IMG/VR virus record: IMGVR_UViG_3300032245_000445
Coordinates: 1-33,599 of that record
From: a virus
Direction: 5' to 3' (one strand)
DNA: 33,599 nucleotides
Under the pieces are notes generated by a model. It had not been told where the DNA came from, did not search any database, and saw only the letters and a program-made list of their open reading frames with translations. Each line of letters begins with the position of its first letter. Within the stretch, counting starts at the first letter, position 1. Positions 6,373 to 13,205 of the stretch are shown here, piece by piece. The translations under genes and the position numbers were made by a program.

Positions 6373-6623
6373 TAGAATGGTAATTTTTCTTTTTTGCCAT
6401 CAGCTACCCATGTGTCCATTTCTACATAGAAATTAGTTTCACCAGGCCCTGCTGTTTTCTTGTTCTTAATTAATAAGTTAGCCCAACCTTTATTGTTCTT
6501 TGCAAATTCATTAATTTTCTCTAAGTCATCTGGACCTAAAGATACTTTTTTAAATTCTCCGTAGGCTGTTTTCATACTGAAACATCTGCCTAAATAAATC
6601 TTGTCTGTCTTGTTCGCTGCCAT
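6372..6623 (-). CDS. Conserved-looking small phage protein (83 aa), unknown
   Basis: There are 83 residues, soluble, basic start (MAANKTDKIYLGRCF) then KVSLGPDDLEKINEFAKNN, GWANLLIKNKK and an acidic-aromatic end (FYVEMDTWVAD). Proteins with this build occur among early genes of Bacteroidota phages, but I cannot assign a function. The YLGR...KVSL...GWANL strand-like layout could be a small OB-like fold; this is inference only. No cysteine pairs and no membrane segment. Confidence 0.65.
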   Translation of the reverse strand: MAANKTDKIYLGRCFSMKTAYGEFKKVSLGPDDLEKINEFAKNNKGWANLLIKNKKTAGPGETNFYVEMDTWVADGKKEKLPF

Positions 6624-6641
6624 TGTTTTATTTTTTGATTA

Positions 6642-6848
6642 TTAAATACTCTTTTTGATTGTTTGTTTTAGCTTGGTTAGATAAAGGCTTAAATCTAAAG
6701 CCTCTTCTATTGCATGGTCTAGCCATTGTTCAGTTGTTAAATCATCTCTATCTAAGGTAGTGCCATATTTATTTAAACCTAAATTAGCCCTGTCCTTGTA
6801 GCGATTAATAACTTCCGTTACAACGCTGTCATAATTTTCATTATCCAT
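6642..6848 (-). CDS. Short MazG-like all-helical protein
   Basis: There are 68 residues. The sequence RANLGLNKYGTTLDRDDLTT followed by WLDHAIEEALDLSLYLTKL resembles small MazG-like nucleotide pyrophosphohydrolase-related proteins of phages: an EExLD motif in one helix and a short second helix. Only one acidic motif is clear and the protein is shorter than active MazG domains (about 100), so activity is doubtful. The start overlaps the upstream gene by 8 nt. Confidence 0.6.
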   Translation of the reverse strand: MDNENYDSVVTEVINRYKDRANLGLNKYGTTLDRDDLTTEQWLDHAIEEALDLSLYLTKLKQTIKKSI

Positions 6849-7023
6849 TCTTTTTGTATTCGTTAACTAATTGCTTTATAAAAGGTCTATACTTTAAATC
6901 TATAGCATAGTCTTTTAGTATATCTTCAAAAGTAGCTATTGTTTCTTCTGAAACAAATTCTTTTTGCTTTTTAGTAACCTTTGGTGCTTTTAATTCTTTG
7001 TTTTCTAATTCTATGTTTTCCAT
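6841..7023 (-). CDS. Small charged protein (60 aa), unknown
   Basis: A lysine- and glutamate-rich start (NKELKAPKVTKKQKEFVSEE) is followed by a helical C-terminal part (DYAIDLKYRPFIKQLVNEYK). There is no membrane segment and no metal site. It sits 1 nt from the zinc-ribbon gene upstream and overlaps the MazG-like gene downstream, so it is translated within the operon. I do not recognise it. Confidence 0.55.
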   Translation of the reverse strand: MENIELENKELKAPKVTKKQKEFVSEETIATFEDILKDYAIDLKYRPFIKQLVNEYKKNG

Positions 7024-7024
7024 A

Positions 7025-7219
7025 TTATCTATTTTTAGTAGGTGTTCTTATTGATATAATTTGTCCAGTTTTTTTTGTGTTTAACTGGACATTAGTTAAT
7101 TCCTTGCCACATTTAAAGCAGTTAACCTTATGTTCTGCTAACTGAGACTCCCAGACATAATCTTCGGTTAATCTTCCGCAGTTGCAGCTATATGTTCTTT
7201 TGCCGTAGGTATCTTTCAT
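7025..7219 (-). CDS. Small zinc-ribbon protein (64 aa)
   Basis: CNCG near residue 12 and CFKCGKEL near residue 34 give a Cys-x-Cys plus Cys-x-x-Cys pair, which is enough to bind one zinc as a ribbon. The rest is basic (QLNTKKTGQIISIRTPTKNR). Such proteins often bind nucleic acid or partner with RNA polymerase, but no partner is evident here. The ATG overlaps the stop of the gene upstream (TAATG). Confidence 0.65.
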   Translation of the reverse strand: MKDTYGKRTYSCNCGRLTEDYVWESQLAEHKVNCFKCGKELTNVQLNTKKTGQIISIRTPTKNR

Positions 7220-7344
7220 TATCTTCCTTGTCTGTTGTACTTTTTAACTGGTTTGTCTTTAGGTCCTTTACGTTTCTTTGCTTTACCTTCTCTTCTTTTA
7301 CCGAAGTTCACCTTCGTGGAACTTGTAGTCTTTGCTTTCGCCAT
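7219..7344 (-). CDS. Very basic 41-aa peptide, nucleic-acid-binding-like
   Basis: The frame starts MAKAKTTSSTKVNFGKRREG and continues with repeated KAKKRKGPKDKP before YNRQGR. About 40 percent of residues are Lys or Arg, with no acidic cluster and no hydrophobic core. It overlaps the 3' end of the VRR-NUC gene by 47 nt and couples to the zinc-ribbon gene by TAATG. Such a disordered tail suggests RNA or DNA binding. The sequence pattern and tight overlaps at both ends support it as real. Confidence 0.6.
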   Translation of the reverse strand: MAKAKTTSSTKVNFGKRREGKAKKRKGPKDKPVKKYNRQGR

Positions 7345-7657
7345 ATTGATTAAATATTTTAACAATTATAGTTTCGTCTCTAACTTGCTGACATAACATT
7401 GCAATTCCACCACTCATTCCCAAATTCGTAAGGAACTCCATTTGCTCTACAGATAGTCTATCACCTATAGCCTTCACTTCACATCCTATAAACTGACCAT
7501 ACTTTTTAGAATAGCCAATAATATCAGGAACGCCTTTTCTACCTATAAAGCTCCTGCCTTTTACAGCAAGGTTGTTATTCCTCCAAACATCGTTGCCTCT
7601 TCCCTTTAAATAGTCCATCATCATCTTAGTTAATTCTGCTGCTGTTTGGTATGCCAT
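7298..7657 (-). CDS. VRR-NUC domain nuclease
   Basis: There are 119 residues forming one PD-(D/E)xK domain of the VRR-NUC family: GVPDIIGYS with Asp45, FIGCEVKAIGDRLS with Glu60 and Lys62, then EQMEFLTNLGMSGGIAMLC, the usual helix with Gln72. Single-domain phage copies are thought to act as structure-specific or Holliday-junction-type nucleases in recombination or replication. It has its own -7 promoter box 5 nt upstream and lies after a 34-nt gap from the paralogous pair upstream. Confidence 0.88.
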   Translation of the reverse strand: MAYQTAAELTKMMMDYLKGRGNDVWRNNNLAVKGRSFIGRKGVPDIIGYSKKYGQFIGCEVKAIGDRLSVEQMEFLTNLGMSGGIAMLCQQVRDETIIVKIFNQYGESKDYKFHEGELR

Positions 7658-7661
7658 AAAT

Positions 7662-7669
7662 CAAAGTTA
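7662..7669 (-). promoter_or_regulatory. Bacteroidota -7 promoter box, near-leaderless
   Basis: On the minus strand TAACTTTG ends 5 nt before the ATG of the VRR-NUC gene, the same short distance as at 5309 and 24027. It lies in the AT-rich gap between two operon genes and may be an internal promoter. Confidence 0.45.
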
Positions 7670-7691
7670 CTATATATTTTAATATATTATA

Positions 7692-8063
7692 TTAAGCCCA
7701 TCTTATTAATTCAGATGTTGGCATCTTAACATAGCATACTCCATCCTTCTTTTTTATGTCTCCAATCTTATAATATCTTCTAGCTTTAATCCTTAAAAAC
7801 TCTGCTCTGATAAATACTATTCTGTCTCTAAGGTCCAAGTTAAAAGCAAAAAACTCTACTTTAGCATCAGTAATGCCAGAAGGTTGTCCATCCCTTTCAT
7901 ACTCTAATAAAAAATAACCTTTACGCAAAGCATCACTATTGTGAATGATTAATACTTTAGTGTTTTTAGCGAATAACCTTAATACCTGATAATAACCATC
8001 ATTATTCTTTGCTTCTTCTATTTCAAACTTGGTCTTTTTTCTATCTGTATAAAACTTACCCAT
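7692..8063 (-). CDS. Degenerate paralogue of the nuclease-like protein upstream (123 aa)
   Basis: The central and C-terminal parts align with the upstream neighbour: GYFLLEYERDGQPSGI versus GNVFIEYESRGQKSGI, then a hydrophobic stretch, then RRYYKIGDI versus RNYYQLDMY, and a similar end (MPTSELI versus VPISVLM). The neighbour's EVKHD segment is replaced here by LIIHN, so the candidate catalytic residues are missing while the fold seems kept. The start overlaps the neighbour by 8 nt. Likely a structural or regulatory partner; function unknown. Confidence 0.65.
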   Translation of the reverse strand: MGKFYTDRKKTKFEIEEAKNNDGYYQVLRLFAKNTKVLIIHNSDALRKGYFLLEYERDGQPSGITDAKVEFFAFNLDLRDRIVFIRAEFLRIKARRYYKIGDIKKKDGVCYVKMPTSELIRWA

Positions 8064-8433
8064 CGTTCATTGTCATTAATACTGATATTGGAACTAAAAA
8101 CCCTTTAGAAGTATTATCATCACCTCCATTACTTTTATACATATCTAGTTGATAATAGTTCCTTAATCTATTTTTAAGATATCCTGTAGGTAGAATAATA
8201 GAGCAATTAGTCCTTTCAATCTTATAAATCCAGTAGTCTGCATCAGTAGTAGCTATACCACTTTTTTGACCTCTAGATTCATACTCAATAAAAACATTTC
8301 CTGTTTTATGAGCAATCCTATCGTGCTTTACTTCTATCTTTATTTTGCTTGGGTTATTAAATAAATCATTTACCCAATCTTCTGCTTGTTCGCCAAAAGC
8401 CAAGTCATGGCTAAAACTTGATGAATATTTCAT
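8056..8433 (-). CDS. Putative PD-(D/E)xK-like nuclease (125 aa)
   Basis: An early helix carries GEQAEDWVNDLF. Then come IKIEVKHDRI (Glu34, Lys36, Asp38) and GNVFIEYESRGQKSGI (Glu50, Glu52), followed by DADYWIYKI. The order acidic helix, beta strand with E-x-K and D, and a second acidic strand fits a restriction-endonuclease-like fold, seen in small phage proteins with this SGI-tt-ADyW signature. It overlaps its degenerate paralogue by 8 nt and the small gene upstream by 4 nt. Biochemical role not established by sequence. Confidence 0.6.
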   Translation of the reverse strand: MKYSSSFSHDLAFGEQAEDWVNDLFNNPSKIKIEVKHDRIAHKTGNVFIEYESRGQKSGIATTDADYWIYKIERTNCSIILPTGYLKNRLRNYYQLDMYKSNGGDDNTSKGFLVPISVLMTMNDG

Positions 8434-8624
8434 AGTTTTTCTATTTCTTGTTTAACTTCTAACCAATAAAAATAATCATTAGCCATTGGATGCTCTGTTA
8501 ATATTAAATCTACTGATATTATTGCACATTTTTTAGCTAAATTGTAATCAATAGTCATTTTATCTAATGGAATAATACGATAATATTTATTTACTAATTC
8601 TTTTGCTTTTTCTTTTGGTGTCAT
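8430..8624 (-). CDS. Small helical phage protein (64 aa), unknown
   Basis: MTPKEKAKELVNKYYRI at the start, AKKCAIISVDLIL in the middle and YWLEVKQEIEKL at the end. This arrangement is very common in small early proteins of Bacteroidota phages and prophages; no function is known to me. It lies 2 nt after the helicase stop and overlaps the nuclease-like gene by 4 nt. Confidence 0.75.
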   Translation of the reverse strand: MTPKEKAKELVNKYYRIIPLDKMTIDYNLAKKCAIISVDLILTEHPMANDYFYWLEVKQEIEKL

Positions 8625-8626
8625 AT

Positions 8627-9958
8627 TTATTGGTTTTGAAAGGTTACTGTTTCTCCTATAAATCTTAATGGTATATTCTTAGTTACTCCATGTCTATTCT
8701 TTTCTACTTTACATATAACTAAAGAATCACTATTGTATTCAGTACCTCCTATAGTCACAGGCTCAGTCATTTCGTAATAAGATGGTCTCATCAACATGAT
8801 TACAATATCAGCATCTTGCTCTAAACTACCAGACTCTCTAAGGTCTGATAACTGAGGCATTTTATCTGCTCTTTCTTCTACTCTTCTAGAAAGTTGAGAT
8901 AAGGCGATAATAGGTACCTCCAACTCTTTTGCTAGGGCTTTTAAGCTTCGTGAGATAGTACTCACTTCTTGCTCTCTGTTTTGGTTTTGCTTACTATTAG
9001 CTGTCATTAGCTGCAAGTAGTCTATAAAAATTACTTTTATACCATACTTCTGCTTCATGACAGTAGCTTTAGCCCTGAGTTGTTGGATGCTAATACCGCC
9101 TGTATCTTCTATATAGATGGGTGACTGCAATATCTTATCATCAGCCTTCATAACCTCTACTTTTTCATACTCATTCATATTATTCGTTCTAAGGCGTTTT
9201 AAGGGCACTTGAGACACGATTGACTCTAACCTTTCAACTAACTGTTCGGAGCTCATTTCGAGGCTAAAAATGGCCGTAGGAACGCTATTTAGGATTGCTA
9301 GGTGATAAATACTTGAAAGCATCATGGCTGTCTTACCTGCTCCTGGTCTTGCAGCTACTATAATCATATCAGGTTTGCACCAACCTGCTATGGTATGGTT
9401 TAGTTCAGTAAATCCTGTATTAAACCCTAATAACTCACCTTTTTGAGCCATGTCTCTTTTTTCTATAACTGCTAATACTATATGGTCTATAGTTTTTTCG
9501 TAAATATTACCAAACTCTTGTAAACCTATAAGTTTACTATTTACTGTAGAAAGTAAATCTATAACTTCACTTTCCATATCTAAACACTCTACTTCTGAGT
9601 GCTTAAACAGAAAATAGGCTTGTCTTTTCTTATATAGCTCAACAGCCATAGCAATATGCGTATTAAGGTGGTTTGTACGAACTATACTGTCTGTTAGTTT
9701 TGATAGGTAGTAAGCACCACCGACTTCGCTTAATGATTGTTCATTAGACATCATTTGAGCTACTGTTGTTATGTCAATCGCAATATTACGATTGTACATA
9801 TCATTTAAAGTTCTGAATATACGCTGGTGTTTAAGGTCATAAAATACCTCTTCTTTAAGCATACCAATGACTAATGGTATTACATTCTTATCTATTAATA
9901 ATGAGCCAAGTATATTTTGCTCAAGTTCTATGTTTTTTGGTAATACGACTGCTTCCAT
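8627..9958 (-). CDS. dnaB: Replicative DNA helicase, DnaB family
   Basis: There are 443 residues, full length for the family. The N-terminal domain (about 1-150) starts ELEQNILGSLLID, the DnaB signature. The RecA-like C-terminal domain has Walker A ARPGAGKT (203-210), FSLEMSSEQL, Walker B VIFIDYLQL (309-317, Asp313), ALSQLSR (352-358) and LSDLRESGSLEQDAD (370-384). It unwinds the fork as a hexamer and recruits primase and host polymerase. The ATG overlaps the stop of the winged-helix replication gene, so loader-like protein and helicase are made together. Confidence 0.96.
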   Translation of the reverse strand: MEAVVLPKNIELEQNILGSLLIDKNVIPLVIGMLKEEVFYDLKHQRIFRTLNDMYNRNIAIDITTVAQMMSNEQSLSEVGGAYYLSKLTDSIVRTNHLNTHIAMAVELYKKRQAYFLFKHSEVECLDMESEVIDLLSTVNSKLIGLQEFGNIYEKTIDHIVLAVIEKRDMAQKGELLGFNTGFTELNHTIAGWCKPDMIIVAARPGAGKTAMMLSSIYHLAILNSVPTAIFSLEMSSEQLVERLESIVSQVPLKRLRTNNMNEYEKVEVMKADDKILQSPIYIEDTGGISIQQLRAKATVMKQKYGIKVIFIDYLQLMTANSKQNQNREQEVSTISRSLKALAKELEVPIIALSQLSRRVEERADKMPQLSDLRESGSLEQDADIVIMLMRPSYYEMTEPVTIGGTEYNSDSLVICKVEKNRHGVTKNIPLRFIGETVTFQNQ

Positions 9959-10587
9959 TATTTAAGGGTTATTTTAGGTTTTTCGTTTGTTATTGGTTGG
10001 AAGTTTTTAGAGTTCTTTTTCCATGTTCTAACTACAGCTTTCCAATCTTTAATTTTGTTTTTTCCGTAAGTCCATCCTCTAGCATCATTCCAATCACAGA
10101 AATATTCCCCATCTAAATTAAAGTCAATAGATTTTGCATAAATATTAACTTCTTCAGGTGTAGGTTTATTAAATGTATTTTTAGATGTTTTTTTAATTGT
10201 ATTACTATATGGTATAGGTGTTGCATTTTCGTTACTTCCATTTTGCAAATCTGCAATATCCTTGTTGCAATTCTGCAAAAATGATTTCTCATCTACAAAA
10301 GCATACCAACAAGTTCTATCATATCCACTTTTATTATAATTTTCCCTTAATAAAACCTTTTGTTCAACTAAAGAATCTAATATTCTTTTCATTTTATGTT
10401 CGTTCCAATAGGGGAATATTTCACTAAAAGCTTTATATGTATTATAAGTCCAAGTACGTTCATTGTAAAAATGCTTTCTATTAGCCAAGTTTTTAGTTAT
10501 CCAAAACTGCAAGTTATTAATAACTATAGCTTCTTCAATCCCATATTTTAATGCGTAATCTGTGTTAAAGTGATGCTCCATCTTCAT
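9958..10587 (-). CDS. Winged-helix replication protein, helicase-loader-like
   Basis: There are 209 residues. Residues about 1-110 look like the winged-helix region of phage replication proteins: HFNTDYALKYGIEEAIVINN, FSEIFPYWNEHKMKRILDSL, YDRTCWYAF. A polar linker (NGSNENATPIPYSNTIKKTS) follows. The C-terminal part has DWNDARGWTYGKNKIKDWKA and VRTWKKN, a motif at the ends of DnaD-like and replisome-organiser proteins. Being directly before dnaB, it probably binds the origin and loads the helicase. An alternative start is Met3. Confidence 0.75.
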   Translation of the reverse strand: MKMEHHFNTDYALKYGIEEAIVINNLQFWITKNLANRKHFYNERTWTYNTYKAFSEIFPYWNEHKMKRILDSLVEQKVLLRENYNKSGYDRTCWYAFVDEKSFLQNCNKDIADLQNGSNENATPIPYSNTIKKTSKNTFNKPTPEEVNIYAKSIDFNLDGEYFCDWNDARGWTYGKNKIKDWKAVVRTWKKNSKNFQPITNEKPKITLK

Positions 10588-10939
10588 TAATTATTTTGTC
10601 ACAAAATTTCTTTACTAAATTCAATTCATATGGATTCATCAATGCACAATAATTTACAATATTCTCAAATTCATATAATTGGTCATATTGAATTGTTCTA
10701 ATAGTCTCTTTTACATTTCTTTGAGCAATCGTATGTGCATAATGACAACTGGAACACAAGGTAAACATAGTTGAGTCATCATAATCCCAAATTTCCTTAC
10801 CAAACTCATAATAACTGTGATGAACATGAATTTCAGATTCTGAATCACCACAATGTGTACATTGAAAATTGTCTCTTTGTAAAATCTCCAATCTTTTACG
10901 CTGCCATCTTGGGTCAGCTAATTTTTGTTTATAACTCAT
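10565..10939 (-). CDS. HNH endonuclease (124 aa)
   Basis: The domain begins MSYKQKLADPRWQRKRLEIL, the usual start of this small HNH family. Then CTHC (27-30), IHVHHSYYEFG (His40/His41) and CSSCHYAH (62-69) give the zinc and catalytic ββα-Me site. The frame is open for 33 more codons upstream to a TTG, but that stretch reads as a structured leader, so I place the start at the ATG at 10939. It overlaps the winged-helix gene by 23 nt. Such nucleases nick or cut DNA and may be homing-type or involved in DNA processing. Confidence 0.85.
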   Translation of the reverse strand: MSYKQKLADPRWQRKRLEILQRDNFQCTHCGDSESEIHVHHSYYEFGKEIWDYDDSTMFTLCSSCHYAHTIAQRNVKETIRTIQYDQLYEFENIVNYCALMNPYELNLVKKFCDKIINEDGASL

Positions 10940-11033
10940 AAAATAAAAAATGGGCTTCAGACTTACAGGTAATGCGACTACCTGCTTATCCTCCACCCAG
11001 AAAAATTTATATTGGAATGTCGCATATTCCAAG
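10940..11033 (-). ncRNA. Candidate structured RNA or 5' leader with complementary hairpin loops
   Basis: Read on the minus strand from just after a -7 box, the RNA starts with a perfect 7-bp hairpin (TTGGAAT/ATTCCAA, 11032-11012) with loop ATGCGAC. After 27 nt comes a perfect 6-bp hairpin (CAGGTA/TACCTG, 10984-10966) with loop GTCGCAT. The two 7-nt loops are exact reverse complements, so a kissing interaction or dimer is possible. The second hairpin is enclosed by TGGG/CCCA (10999-10996 with 10954-10951), followed by six U residues. It could be a small RNA with a weak terminator or a leader controlling the HNH gene. Confidence 0.5.
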
Positions 11034-11035
11034 CA

Positions 11036-11043
11036 CAAAGTTA
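11036..11043 (-). promoter_or_regulatory. Bacteroidota -7 promoter box before the structured RNA
   Basis: TAACTTTG followed by T on the minus strand. Its TAA is the stop codon of the 75-residue gene, as at 1131. The predicted transcription start falls on or next to the first base of the first hairpin. A -33 TTTG is not evident. Confidence 0.5.
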
Positions 11044-11268
11044 CAAATCTTTTCGTATCCTGAAAGCCACCACTCTATCTTTAGTACCATCGTTAATCAG
11101 AAACTTCTTACGAGCTAATGGATTTAATCCGTCTCTTAAAGCCTGAGCATTAATCTTATACTTTCTAGCTGCTTTAGAAACCGAATCAAAATATACCTCT
11201 TCTCTTGTGTCTATATACACCATTCTTACTGGTATATTATTCTCTAATCCTTTAAGCTCTTTTGCCAT
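11041..11268 (-). CDS. Small NUMOD1-like or helix-turn-helix protein (75 aa)
   Basis: The central part, VYFDSVSKAARKYKINAQAL, has the F-x-S-x-x-x-A-A-x-x-x-x-I pattern of NUMOD1 and related helix-turn-helix modules found in homing nucleases, followed by DGLNPLARKKFLIND and VVAFR. Here the module stands alone without a nuclease domain, but an HNH gene lies directly downstream on the same strand. It may bind DNA for that nuclease or act as a regulator. The start overlaps a small membrane-protein gene by 17 nt. Confidence 0.65.
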   Translation of the reverse strand: MAKELKGLENNIPVRMVYIDTREEVYFDSVSKAARKYKINAQALRDGLNPLARKKFLINDGTKDRVVAFRIRKDL

Positions 11269-11371
11269 TTAATAATCTTTTTGTTTCAAAATATATGTTA
11301 CCTGTAACGTATAAGACACATGCCAATGGCACACTAATAAAGAAAAATTTAATAAAGTCTAATATTTTCAT
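11252..11371 (-). CDS. Small membrane protein (39 aa)
   Basis: MKILDFIKFFFISVPLACVL continues YVTGNIYFETKRLLNGKRA: one membrane segment (about 4-22) and a basic tail. Its 3' end overlaps the NUMOD1-like gene by 17 nt in another frame, which fits translational coupling. Unknown function; one of four tiny membrane proteins in the early operon. Confidence 0.5.
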   Translation of the reverse strand: MKILDFIKFFFISVPLACVLYVTGNIYFETKRLLNGKRA

Positions 11372-11453
11372 TTGTTAACTAATTTATAAAATAACCATTT
11401 AGAAAACTCCCAAATGATTATTATTTTTAAAATATGCATAAATAAAATTTAAA

Positions 11454-11513
11454 AGCCCCCAAGTTTAGACATAACTAACACCCCTGTTTTGTAAATGATA
11501 AATTTTGGGGGCT
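11454..11513 (-). terminator. Possible terminator or attenuator hairpin
   Basis: A perfect 9-bp stem (plus strand AGCCCCCAA 11454-11462 with TTGGGGGCT 11505-11513) encloses a 42-nt loop. For leftward RNA it is followed by TTTTAAATTTTATTT. It lies just after the stop at 11520. The loop also carries CAGGGGTG, which could pair with the C-rich arm, so an alternative fold is possible. Confidence 0.5.
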
Positions 11514-11519
11514 ATGAGG

Positions 11520-11984
11520 CTATTTCTTTAAGGAAATTTTAAATGTTGTTGTAGAGTATTTGGGTGCGGGAAAAATCATCTCGCCAGTTTCAGGGTCTAC
11601 CAATGGCTCTTTAATTGCCTTTAATAAGCCTTCTCTTTCCTTTAGCTTATACTTTACAGCTTCTACTTCTTGATTCAATTTTTGCCATGTGTAATCACCA
11701 TCATAAGCATACTTAACACCTGATTCCATCTTGCTTAATTCAGCACCTAAGATGTCAGCTTTGCCTTGAGGATACTTCTCTAATTCAGCTATCACATCTT
11801 CTTTTAATTCTGCTCTAATGCCATCTAAAAGTTGTTGTATAGCTTCTGACTTAACTAGCATTTCCAATGGAGACTCACCAGTCTCTCTAAAGTGTGCTAC
11901 AATGGTTTGCTTCAACAATTCAATGTTAAACTTGTTCGGCTCTATAGAACTTAATTCTATTTTTGGTAATAATTCTAAACTCAT
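11520..11984 (-). CDS. Charged helical protein next to the recombinase (154 aa)
   Basis: The protein has an N-terminal part rich in short hydrophobic motifs (LLPKIELSSIEPNKFNIELL). Two helical stretches follow: SEAIQQLLDGIRAELKEDVI and a coiled coil around WQKLNQEVEAVKYKLKEREG. The C-terminus is VDPETGEMIFPAPKYSTTTF. No catalytic motif is visible. It starts 4 nt after the annealing recombinase and is probably its partner, perhaps in the way that Gam or single-strand binding proteins accompany such recombinases. Family not recognised with certainty. Confidence 0.65.
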   Translation of the reverse strand: MSLELLPKIELSSIEPNKFNIELLKQTIVAHFRETGESPLEMLVKSEAIQQLLDGIRAELKEDVIAELEKYPQGKADILGAELSKMESGVKYAYDGDYTWQKLNQEVEAVKYKLKEREGLLKAIKEPLVDPETGEMIFPAPKYSTTTFKISLKK

Positions 11985-11988
11985 AGTT

Positions 11989-12657
11989 TTATTTTTTGGT
12001 TAAATTATCTTTTTTAGCTTTTAATACAGTCATCAAAGTTTCATCAGCATCAAATATTTGCTTATGACTAAAGTAAATATCAGTTAATTGCTTAATCTTT
12101 GTACACTTGGCAATATCCATCATCAATGCTTCACGATTAGGTTCTTCATCAACAATTTCAGCAACTACTTCAACTACTGGCTTTGAAGGTTTTTTTAGCT
12201 CATCATGTTGGAAATCCATTTCCTCAGCAGGAGTAGCCTCGAATCCAGCAGCTTTCATTAACCATGCCAACAAGTTTCTATACGCTTTTCCAATAGCACG
12301 AGTCTGAGCCATAGAGAGAATAGCATATTCGTCAAAATACCTTTTTGTTTTCTCGGCATTGGAGCATAACGCAATACCAGTAGCAACAACATTGCCAGTG
12401 TTAATATTGCGTACTTCACAAGTAGCCATATACTTAATAGTAGTTTCATTTGACAAATCTTTTGTGTCTGTAATAATAGGCATCAATCCTAAAGAAGCAC
12501 CAGCAAATTGCCATCCTTCTACATTTACGAATTGTTTACCTTGAATGTTTGAACTTAAACCTTTTTCTTTGATTAGTTTACTAAGTTCATTAGATAATTG
12601 AAGCATTGAGTCTTTATTGATTAACTCATAGCTTGGGTTAGTTTTTTGTAATTCCAT
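11989..12657 (-). CDS. Putative ssDNA-annealing recombinase (Erf/Rad52-like)
   Basis: There are 222 residues. The core has VNVEGWQFAGASLGLMPIIT, TIKYMATCEVRNINTGNVVATG in part, and the signature YAILSMAQTRAIGKAYRNLL followed by AAGFEATPAEEM. The aromatic strand plus AQTRAIGKAxR helix is characteristic of phage annealing proteins of the Erf/Rad52-like group. A linker rich in Glu and Pro (about 150-175) leads to a small C-terminal helical part. It would anneal ssDNA during phage recombination, working with the VRR-NUC and other nucleases downstream. Confidence 0.7.
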   Translation of the reverse strand: MELQKTNPSYELINKDSMLQLSNELSKLIKEKGLSSNIQGKQFVNVEGWQFAGASLGLMPIITDTKDLSNETTIKYMATCEVRNINTGNVVATGIALCSNAEKTKRYFDEYAILSMAQTRAIGKAYRNLLAWLMKAAGFEATPAEEMDFQHDELKKPSKPVVEVVAEIVDEEPNREALMMDIAKCTKIKQLTDIYFSHKQIFDADETLMTVLKAKKDNLTKK

Positions 12658-12832
12658 TGTTTATTGTGTTTTGTGTAAAAAAATGTGCTTGTCTGGTTGG
12701 ATATTGCTCCCATACCTTAATCAAAGATTGAATAAGCTCAAATGAAGCTTGTGAGTAATTAATCTCGTGCAAAATTTTTGCAACTAAGAGTTTTTTGTCA
12801 TTGTCTGACCATTGGTGGAAATTAGATAGCAT
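12638..12832 (-). CDS. Small helical protein (64 aa), unknown
   Basis: MLSNFHQWSDNDKKLLVAKI and SQASFELIQSLIKVWEQYP suggest two helices; the end is polar (FTQNTINNGITKN). It overlaps the recombinase start by 20 nt and the DnaA-domain gene by 11 nt, which supports translation within the operon. No family recognised. Confidence 0.55.
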   Translation of the reverse strand: MLSNFHQWSDNDKKLLVAKILHEINYSQASFELIQSLIKVWEQYPTRQAHFFTQNTINNGITKN

Positions 12833-13205
12833 AAAGTGATTTTTTAAGTTTTGGTTTTGATTTGTAAAGTTTCATTAAAAATACGATTTCATCAAACTTT
12901 TCTTTGTACGTTTCATTCTGCTCATAGTCGTTTTTGTGCATCCTTAATCCATGTAGGACTGTACTATGGTCTCTGTTAAAATAGTGGCCAATAGCAACCG
13001 ATGTCATACCAACCTGATGAAGCAAAATAAAGTAGCACATATTTCTAGCTTGAACATAAATCCTATTTCTATCTGGTCTTTTAAGTTTCTGTGGGTTTAT
13101 ATCCAACTCGGTAGCTACAAAATCTACAATAGATTTTTTATCTGTAGCTTTTACGGTTGGTAATCCTGGCACCACATAGTAGGATAAATTAGCCTTCATA
13201 GTCAT
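12822..13205 (-). CDS. DnaA domain IV-like DNA-binding protein
   Basis: There are 127 residues. The central part ARNMCYFILLHQVGMTSVAI followed by GHYFNRDHSTVLHGLRMH (about 53-90) is the DnaA C-terminal helix-turn-helix with its DHSTVLHG signature (79-86), which reads the DnaA box. There is no AAA+ domain, so it cannot load helicase alone. It may mark the phage origin, compete with host DnaA or regulate early transcription. The start at Met1 overlaps the next gene; Met3 is equally possible. Confidence 0.88.
   Translation of the reverse strand: MTMKANLSYYVVPGLPTVKATDKKSIVDFVATELDINPQKLKRPDRNRIYVQARNMCYFILLHQVGMTSVAIGHYFNRDHSTVLHGLRMHKNDYEQNETYKEKFDEIVFLMKLYKSKPKLKKSLYAI

Noticed and set aside
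10951-11032. tRNA or tRNA-like gene (7-nt loops with T at the position before a possible anticodon)
   Set aside because: Stems are 6-7 bp, no T-arm motif and no proper acceptor stem can be formed on either strand.
10940-11038. In-frame 33-codon extension of the HNH gene to a TTG start
   Set aside because: The ATG at 10939 begins the usual family sequence, and the upstream stretch has hairpins and a promoter box rather than a conserved protein segment.
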